NCBI GenBank assembly: GCA_031271275.1
Contig: JAISWA010000025.1
Coordinates: 1-10,668 of the forward strand
Source of the DNA: Clostridiales bacterium
Lineage (GTDB): Bacteria; Bacillota; Clostridia; Lachnospirales; WQUN01
Length of the DNA: 10,668 bases
Direction: 5' to 3'
The translations under genes and the position numbers were made by a program. This document shows, piece after piece, positions 5,647-10,668 of this stretch; positions within the stretch are counted from its first letter, which is position 1; each line of letters starts with the position of its first letter. The notes under the pieces were generated by a model. The model had not been told where the DNA came from. It saw nothing but the letters and a program-made list of their open reading frames with translations, and made no database searches.

Positions 5647-7278
5647 ATGGATATGAACGACGCGTTAAAAAATATTGAGACGGTTTTTGTCATCGACGGT
5701 TTTTATTTGGAGCCCAACGGCGTAATGCAAAGCGTGATGAACAAAACCCGCCTTATGGAAAACGAATGGGGATACCGCCCGATTATATTTGTCACAAGAT
5801 ACGCCACCGATATTAAATCTATACAGGGTTTTATGGAAACGGAATTTTCAGACAGGCCGGCTCAGTTAAACCCGGGCACGCGCGTTATAGGGATGTTTGA
5901 GTATTTATGCGGTATGTATCCTTACAAGACGGATATCGCCGCCGTGGAATACCCCCGGTGCGACCCCGACGAAGGGCTTGAGTACGAGGAGCCGGAACCG
6001 GATATTTATATGGGATATAAAGACGGGAAGCATGTGCGAACCGAGATTTTTAGCGCCCCGGGCGGGCGCTTGCGATACATAGTGTTTTTTGACGGTGACG
6101 GCAAGCGGGAGAAGACGTTTGAGTTTGACGATATCGGGCAGTTGAGCCGTTTGACCGTGTGGGACAAGGATATCGAAAGTTATCACCCGGCGGAATATTA
6201 CTTTTCACCGGATAAAAAAATACGTATAATAGCGCAGTACCGTTGGGAAGCGGACGCAAACCGGGTGGACGACCCCGTAAGCCGGGGCAGGGGCGACCAA
6301 AACGTATTACTGCGCTACCTGTTGCATGATAAAAACGAAAACCCCGTTCAGGAATTTAATTTGCATACGTCTCTGGTAGCCTATTGCCTGGACGAGCTGT
6401 CTTTGGCGAAGGGCAAGAAGGTTTTGTTGATGGATGAAACCGGCGTGTACAGCGACGGAGTGGCTTACACCAAGAGTTTAAATGTCATAAAAGCGCATGT
6501 AATGCACGGCAATTTTTTATCGGAGCCGGGTAATATCAACAGCCCGCCCTCCGTTTATTTAAAAGGCGTATGCGCGAACCGGGACCGTTTTGACGGGATT
6601 ATTTTTTTAACAAAAGGCCTGAAAAATGATTTTATAAAAAAATACGGGTTTTCAAAAAATTATTTTGTCATGGGGCATCCGTACCCCTTTGAGGTAAAGG
6701 CGCGCCCGTTTGGGGAACGGGACGGGAAAAAAGCCGTGATGGTAACCCGGTTTGACGCGGGCAAACGGGTGGAGCTTGCGGTTGAAATATTTAAAAGGGT
6801 CTGTGATGAGTTGGATGACGTAACGTTGGATATTTACGGGTTCGGGCACGGCATCACCAATACGGAAGGCAATATTAACCAGCAAATTAAAAATCTGGGG
6901 TTGTCTGAGCGCGTAACGCTTAAAGGTTATACCAACAACGCGGCCGAAGTTTTTTCCAACGCCGCCGTTTCGCTAATGACCAGCGCCCATGAAGCGTACC
7001 CGCTGACCTTGATAGAAAGCGTATGCGGCGGATGCCCGGCTTTTGCCTTTAACGTAAAGCACGGGCCGCCTGAAATAATCAAAGACGGTATTACGGGATG
7101 CCTTATACAGGATAATGATGAAGCGGCGTATGCCAGAAAATTAATTTCCTTTTTTAATGACGAGGAAGCGCGCCGTAATATGACCGACAATTGCTACAAA
7201 GACGCCGCGTCTTTTGGAAAAGAAGTTTTCCTTAATAATTGGCTTTCGTTTATGAATACGGTTGCCAACCGGAGTTGA
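5647..7278 (+). CDS. GT4 (GT-B) glycosyltransferase, TagE/TarM/GtfA-like
   Basis: A 543-residue cytosolic protein. The N-terminal Rossmann half opens with TVFVIDGFYLEPNGVMQSVM (12-31), a donor/acceptor GT-B start. Residues about 120-240 form a beta-rich, charged insert with repeated strands such as RLRYIVFFDGDGKREKTFEF, resembling the DUF1975-type hub found in TarM, TagE and streptococcal GtfA. The C-terminal half has VTRFDAGKRVELAV (366-379), LKGYTNNAAEVFSNA and the retaining GT4 signature EAYPLTLIE (449-457, E-x7-E), then GGCPAFAFNVKHGPPEII. Family members glucosylate teichoic acid or add GlcNAc to protein Ser residues. The ATG at 5647 is preferred over an upstream in-frame GTG at 5605, which lies inside the terminator stem. 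The only nearby ribosome site is a poor GGGA (5637-5640), and an in-frame ATG at 5653 is an alternative. The gene sits 7 bases before the next start and heads an operon. GT4 fold is confident; the substrate is not. Confidence 0.85.
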   Translation: MDMNDALKNIETVFVIDGFYLEPNGVMQSVMNKTRLMENEWGYRPIIFVTRYATDIKSIQGFMETEFSDRPAQLNPGTRVIGMFEYLCGMYPYKTDIAAVEYPRCDPDEGLEYEEPEPDIYMGYKDGKHVRTEIFSAPGGRLRYIVFFDGDGKREKTFEFDDIGQLSRLTVWDKDIESYHPAEYYFSPDKKIRIIAQYRWEADANRVDDPVSRGRGDQNVLLRYLLHDKNENPVQEFNLHTSLVAYCLDELSLAKGKKVLLMDETGVYSDGVAYTKSLNVIKAHVMHGNFLSEPGNINSPPSVYLKGVCANRDRFDGIIFLTKGLKNDFIKKYGFSKNYFVMGHPYPFEVKARPFGERDGKKAVMVTRFDAGKRVELAVEIFKRVCDELDDVTLDIYGFGHGITNTEGNINQQIKNLGLSERVTLKGYTNNAAEVFSNAAVSLMTSAHEAYPLTLIESVCGGCPAFAFNVKHGPPEIIKDGITGCLIQDNDEAAYARKLISFFNDEEARRNMTDNCYKDAASFGKEVFLNNWLSFMNTVANRS

Positions 7279-7285
7279 ACCTGAC

Positions 7286-9535
7286 ATGGATATTTTAACG
7301 CGCAAGTATTATGAAAAAGACGACCCCAAAGCGATTGATTATTTACTGCGCGGGCGTCAAGATTTAGTAATTCGCGATTATCAGTCGGCGATGCGTAATT
7401 TTAAAAAAAGTTTTAAATCGCGTATTTCCCGCCCTTTGACGGTTCTTTTGCTCAGGCAAATGGCAAATTGCATGGACGTACTGGAGTTTTATGACCAACA
7501 GCAGGAATTTTTAGAGGATTTATGCGAGATAGAACTTAACATGGAAAACGTGCAAGACCTAATGCGTATATATATAGCTACTAACAATGAGGTGAAGCGC
7601 GCCGAGTTCGCGAAAAAAATAAGAAAGCTCTCCGTAGAAAACGACGACGAAAAGTTGCAGGCGATTACGCTGTTGTCGCAGGCGAAAGATTACGATGAGG
7701 TAATTGCCAGAAGCCTCGAATGGTTAGAGAAACAACCGAGAGACGTTAATATAGCAAAAAATGTAATCAACACCTATACGGAACAGGGTAAGATTGAAGA
7801 AGCCAGCGAGTTTGTTGGAAAAATATCCGAGTTGGGTTTAGAAAGCGAGTTGTACCTTGAAATAGCGAACGTTTTTCAGGAAAGCTTCGATTTTGAACGT
7901 TCGTTGGAATACAAATTAAAACATACCGAGCTTCACAAAGAGAATTATTTTGGCGTAAATAGAATCGCCCACACCATTATGACGGACGCCAGTTATAACG
8001 GCACCCTTGATTTTGACGATTACGTGTATTGGAAGGAGCGCGCGATAGAAGGAACCATGCCGCAATCGCCGATAAACATGGACTTTAATATCAATACGAA
8101 TTATTTCAGAAAAATTCGTGTCGGGTTTGTTTCTTATGACTTCAGGGCGCACTCCGTCGGTAAATTTATTATGTCGCTATTTGACGCTATTTCCCCCAAC
8201 ACGGGTATTGAGACGTATTGCTATTATACCTATCCAGATTTTGAGGACGATTACACGGCGGTGGTGAAAGCCCGGGCGGACGTATTTAAGTACGTGGGGC
8301 GTTATTCCGACAAGCAGCTTCGCAAAGAGTTGCTCGGCGACGATTTGGATATCTTAGTAGACTTAAACGGTCAGACCGTCGGCACTAAGTTAGGGCTGCT
8401 ATCCGAAAGGTTTGCCCCGATGCAGGTTACGTGGATGGGTTTCCCCTTTTCATCGTTTTATTATAATATTGACTATATCATCGGCGATTATTTCTTTGAC
8501 CCGGTGGACGGTGAGACGGAACGGTATTGCACGGAAAAAGTCTTGCGGATGGACCCTTGCTATATGTGCTTTGCAATGGGTACGGACTTTTATATAAGCC
8601 CCGACCCCCCTCAGACATGGAACGGCTATATCACCTTCGGTATGATGAATAACCCTAAAAAATATTCAAAAGAGGCCATAGCGCTGTGGCAAAAATGTTT
8701 GGACGCTACGCCGGGTTCCCGGTTGCTAATTCAATTAAGCAGCAATAAGGGGCCGTTTATAGAAAATAAGTTTCGCGAGCGGTTGGAGAAATACGGGCTT
8801 GACATGGATCGTGTGGATATCGGCGTCGATTACGGGCCGACCGGCTATTATCGCACTTATAACAAATGCGACGTTATGTTGGACAGTTTCCCCTTCGGCG
8901 GAGGGACGACGACCCCGGAATCTATCTGGATGGGCGTACCGGTCATTGGCTGCCAATACCCCATGCGTCACGGCCGTATGGCGTATTCTTTTATGTCAAA
9001 CATTGGGTTGGGGCATCTTTGCGCCGATTCCGTCGAGGCGTACCCGGAAAAAGTTCGCGAGGTTTCGCAAAATGTGGCGCTGCTTAAAGACTTGAGGCAA
9101 AACCTGCGTGAAACCTTAAAAGAAAAACCTTTATATAACACCATGGTTTTTCGCGACGCTTTCGAAAACGCCATGCGCGACGCGTTTTTAACCTATGCCT
9201 TTGAAAATAAAAAGCCCTTTGACCCTGAAATATATAAGGGCGACGACAATAAGCTGCTGCGGGATTGCATACGCTCGGCGGATATCATTATGTATGAAAT
9301 GACAAGGGAGCAAGGCGGAGAAGGTGTTCCGCTTACTGAATTGTTTAAGGAATATAAAGCGATACACGCGTTATTGTTGGAACGCTTTTTGAATATTTAT
9401 CAGGATGATATCGACGCGTTGGCATTGGCGGAAAAAGTGGCGCAGATTCTGGAGATGTTTAACGATTCACTGGATTTAACCTCAATCGGCGTTATTGTAA
9501 AGTCGGTCAAAACGTTGATAGTCAAATTTGCGTAA
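7286..9535 (+). CDS. TPR-linked GT41 (SPINDLY/OGT-like) protein glycosyltransferase
   Basis: A 749-residue cytosolic protein. Residues 1 to about 270 are alpha-helical TPR-like repeats that probably bind the acceptor. The GT41 catalytic core runs from about 278 to 640: IRVGFVSYDFRAHSVGKF with the conserved catalytic-region His (H289, equivalent by position to His498 of human OGT), DILVDLNGQT (355-364), RFAPMQVTWMGFP, ITFGMMNNPKKYS (449-461, with Lys at the UDP-binding Lys842 region) and MLDSFPFGGGTTTPESIWMG (531-550), the UDP-sugar binding loop. A further C-terminal helical tail of about 110 residues follows. GT41 enzymes transfer GlcNAc, fucose or hexose from nucleotide sugars to Ser/Thr of proteins. 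The ATG at 7286 has GGAG (7271-7274) 11 bases upstream and starts 7 bases after the preceding stop, so translational coupling is likely. Proximity to flagellin suggests it as the flagellin O-glycosyltransferase; that acceptor is inferred. Confidence 0.87.
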   Translation: MDILTRKYYEKDDPKAIDYLLRGRQDLVIRDYQSAMRNFKKSFKSRISRPLTVLLLRQMANCMDVLEFYDQQQEFLEDLCEIELNMENVQDLMRIYIATNNEVKRAEFAKKIRKLSVENDDEKLQAITLLSQAKDYDEVIARSLEWLEKQPRDVNIAKNVINTYTEQGKIEEASEFVGKISELGLESELYLEIANVFQESFDFERSLEYKLKHTELHKENYFGVNRIAHTIMTDASYNGTLDFDDYVYWKERAIEGTMPQSPINMDFNINTNYFRKIRVGFVSYDFRAHSVGKFIMSLFDAISPNTGIETYCYYTYPDFEDDYTAVVKARADVFKYVGRYSDKQLRKELLGDDLDILVDLNGQTVGTKLGLLSERFAPMQVTWMGFPFSSFYYNIDYIIGDYFFDPVDGETERYCTEKVLRMDPCYMCFAMGTDFYISPDPPQTWNGYITFGMMNNPKKYSKEAIALWQKCLDATPGSRLLIQLSSNKGPFIENKFRERLEKYGLDMDRVDIGVDYGPTGYYRTYNKCDVMLDSFPFGGGTTTPESIWMGVPVIGCQYPMRHGRMAYSFMSNIGLGHLCADSVEAYPEKVREVSQNVALLKDLRQNLRETLKEKPLYNTMVFRDAFENAMRDAFLTYAFENKKPFDPEIYKGDDNKLLRDCIRSADIIMYEMTREQGGEGVPLTELFKEYKAIHALLLERFLNIYQDDIDALALAEKVAQILEMFNDSLDLTSIGVIVKSVKTLIVKFA

Positions 9536-9549
9536 AGAAAGGTGTTTGT

Positions 9550-10545
9550 ATGAGCGGCAAGCCAATTACGGTGAAGGTGGAGAAAGGTGAAAAAGCGAAT
9601 ACCCGCCGCGTAGTATTTGAGGTTGAGTTAACTTCCGACCAGGAAGCGATCGATAAAGCGGACCTGGGGAAAAGGAGGCAAACCTGTAAGATCTGCGGAG
9701 CCGAGGGTGATTTTCAAACGTGGGTGGGCGTTGAACTGTTTATTGGATTAAAAGAATCCTTCAACTATTTTGTGTGCCCGGAATGCGAAACCCTGCAGAT
9801 ACAGGAATTCCCTTCCGACATAGGCAGGCACTACGCCCATGATTATTACAGCTTTTCTCCGCCTGAAATAAGGCCCGCGCCGCCCGGGACCAAAAAGGAT
9901 TCCCGTATGATACTGGACGTGGGGTGCGGGAACGGCGCGTGGCTTTGCAGTCTGGCCGCAGCGGGATGCGTCAATTTGTTTGGCTGCGACCCCTTTATAG
10001 AAAAGAATCTTACATACGCAAACGGCGTAAAAATAAAAAAAAGTACCATACACGAAATGGACGGGCAGTATGATGTTATCCATCTGGGGGATTCTTTTGA
10101 GCACATGCCCGACCCTCATGAAGTATTTCAAAGCTTTGACCGTCTGTTAAAACATGGCAAGGGCGTATACGGTGAAGCGCCTAAGGTTGAAATAATAATA
10201 CCGGTCTACCCCAACATTGCGTTTGACGTTTATGGCCCGTTTTGGTATCAAATGGACCCGCCGAGGCATTTCTTTCTGTATTCTGAAAAAAGCCTTAAAA
10301 TGTTGGCGGATCAATATGGGTTTGATATTGCGAGTATTGATTACGCATCTGCTGGCGGGGCTTTTGCTATGAGCCGCATGTACCAGATGGGCATTACCTT
10401 TATGGTTGGGCAGCAAAAATTAGCCTCTGATTTGGCGCTTAAAGATTTAAGAGATCAGACAAATTTATTTAGTATATTGGCAAAGTACAGCGACGAAGCC
10501 GGACACAGCGACCATGCCACTATTACGTTGGTACGGAGAAAATAG
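9550..10545 (+). CDS. Zinc-finger class I SAM-dependent methyltransferase
   Basis: A 331-residue protein. An N-terminal segment of about 40 residues with no recognised domain precedes a CxxC...CxxC zinc site (CKIC, C46/C49; CPEC, C76/C79). Motif I of the class I Rossmann methyltransferase fold follows at 121-130 (ILDVGCGNGA), then FGCDP (D147 at the end of beta-2), DVIHLGDSFEHMPDP (175-189, motif IV) and DPPRHFFLYSEKSLKML (236-252). This layout is shared by methyltransferases in sugar and polysaccharide clusters. The sugar C-methyltransferases (NovU/TylC3 type) also have an N-terminal zinc site but are longer, with an extra C-terminal domain not evident here. The start is supported by GAAAGGTG (9537-9544) 5 bases upstream, 14 bases after the GT41 stop. 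Next to rfbF, a sugar or glycan substrate is likely (inference). Some other small acceptor is possible. Confidence 0.82.
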   Translation: MSGKPITVKVEKGEKANTRRVVFEVELTSDQEAIDKADLGKRRQTCKICGAEGDFQTWVGVELFIGLKESFNYFVCPECETLQIQEFPSDIGRHYAHDYYSFSPPEIRPAPPGTKKDSRMILDVGCGNGAWLCSLAAAGCVNLFGCDPFIEKNLTYANGVKIKKSTIHEMDGQYDVIHLGDSFEHMPDPHEVFQSFDRLLKHGKGVYGEAPKVEIIIPVYPNIAFDVYGPFWYQMDPPRHFFLYSEKSLKMLADQYGFDIASIDYASAGGAFAMSRMYQMGITFMVGQQKLASDLALKDLRDQTNLFSILAKYSDEAGHSDHATITLVRRK

Positions 10546-10564
10546 CACACAGGAGGCGGTCATC

Positions 10565-10668
10565 ATGAAGGTTGCAATACTGGCGGGCGGGTTTGGCACA
10601 CGCATATCAGAAGAAAGCCACTTAAAGCCCAAGCCGATGATAGAAATCGGCGGTCAGCCCATTTTATG
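10565..10668 (+). CDS. rfbF: Glucose-1-phosphate cytidylyltransferase (partial, N-terminal 34 codons)
   Basis: The start ATG at 10565 follows AGGAGG (10551-10556) by 8 bases and comes 19 bases after the methyltransferase stop. The visible product begins MKVAILAGGFGTRISEESHL and continues KPKPMIEIGGQPIL to the right edge. The nucleotidyltransferase signature LAGGFGTR with the ISEES-LKPKPMIEIGG continuation is characteristic of RfbF-type enzymes, which make CDP-glucose from CTP and glucose-1-phosphate. This is the first step toward CDP-linked 3,6-dideoxy or branched sugars. The remaining pathway genes (CDP-glucose 4,6-dehydratase and others) would be expected to the right but are not visible. 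Identification rests on 34 residues but the motif is distinctive. Confidence 0.9.
   Translation, partial: MKVAILAGGFGTRISEESHLKPKPMIEIGGQPIL

Noticed and set aside
7262..7285. TTG start 8 codons upstream for the GT41 gene
   Set aside because: It overlaps the end of the GT4 gene and lacks a better ribosome site; ATG 7286 has GGAG at acceptable distance.
1..10668. CRISPR arrays, insertion sequences, tRNA or rRNA genes
   Set aside because: No regularly spaced repeats, transposase-like product, terminal inverted repeats or RNA gene signatures were seen.

Overview
The window reads as chromosomal DNA of a motile, low-to-mid GC Gram-positive bacterium, most likely a clostridial Firmicute. The evidence is a Firmicute-type flagellin with a strong AGGAGG ribosome binding site, a textbook sigma-28 (SigD/FliA) promoter, and a YfhO-family membrane protein. 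The species cannot be named from sequence alone. It carries a flagellin gene embedded in a cluster of glycosyltransferase and sugar-modification genes, i.e. a probable flagellin (or cell-surface) glycosylation locus.

Layout. Positions 1-2165 (minus strand) hold most of a large multi-pass YfhO-family membrane protein, cut by the left edge and therefore missing its C-terminus. A roughly 100-base divergent intergenic region follows, with overlapping promoter-like sequences on both strands. On the plus strand, 2270-3946 encodes a tandem two-domain family 2 glycosyltransferase. The 227-base gap 3947-4173 holds the flagellin control region: a sigma-28 promoter with a perfect GCCGATAT -10 element, then a leader of about 160 bases containing a palindrome, two small hairpins that each present GGA in the loop, and the Shine-Dalgarno site, which also contains GGA. 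This arrangement suggests translational control by CsrA. Flagellin occupies 4174-5577 and is followed by a strong intrinsic terminator (5597-5629).

Beyond the terminator, four closely spaced plus-strand genes look like one operon: a GT4 (GT-B) glycosyltransferase resembling the TagE/TarM/GtfA group (5647-7278), a TPR-linked GT41 (SPINDLY/OGT-like) glycosyltransferase (7286-9535), a zinc-finger SAM methyltransferase (9550-10545), and the first 34 codons of a glucose-1-phosphate cytidylyltransferase, RfbF (10565 to the right edge). Gaps are 7, 14 and 19 bases. I see no convincing promoter between the flagellin terminator and the GT4 gene, so transcriptional read-through from flagellin is a reasonable hypothesis.

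How they may work together (inference): RfbF starts a CDP-sugar pathway, the methyltransferase may modify the sugar or glycan, the GT41 protein is the best candidate to attach a sugar to Ser/Thr of flagellin, and the GT4 and GT2 enzymes may extend or diversify the glycan. The flagellin has a Ser/Thr-rich central region that would be the natural acceptor surface. The YfhO-family protein belongs to a family linked in other Firmicutes to teichoic acid glycosylation and may or may not be part of the same system.
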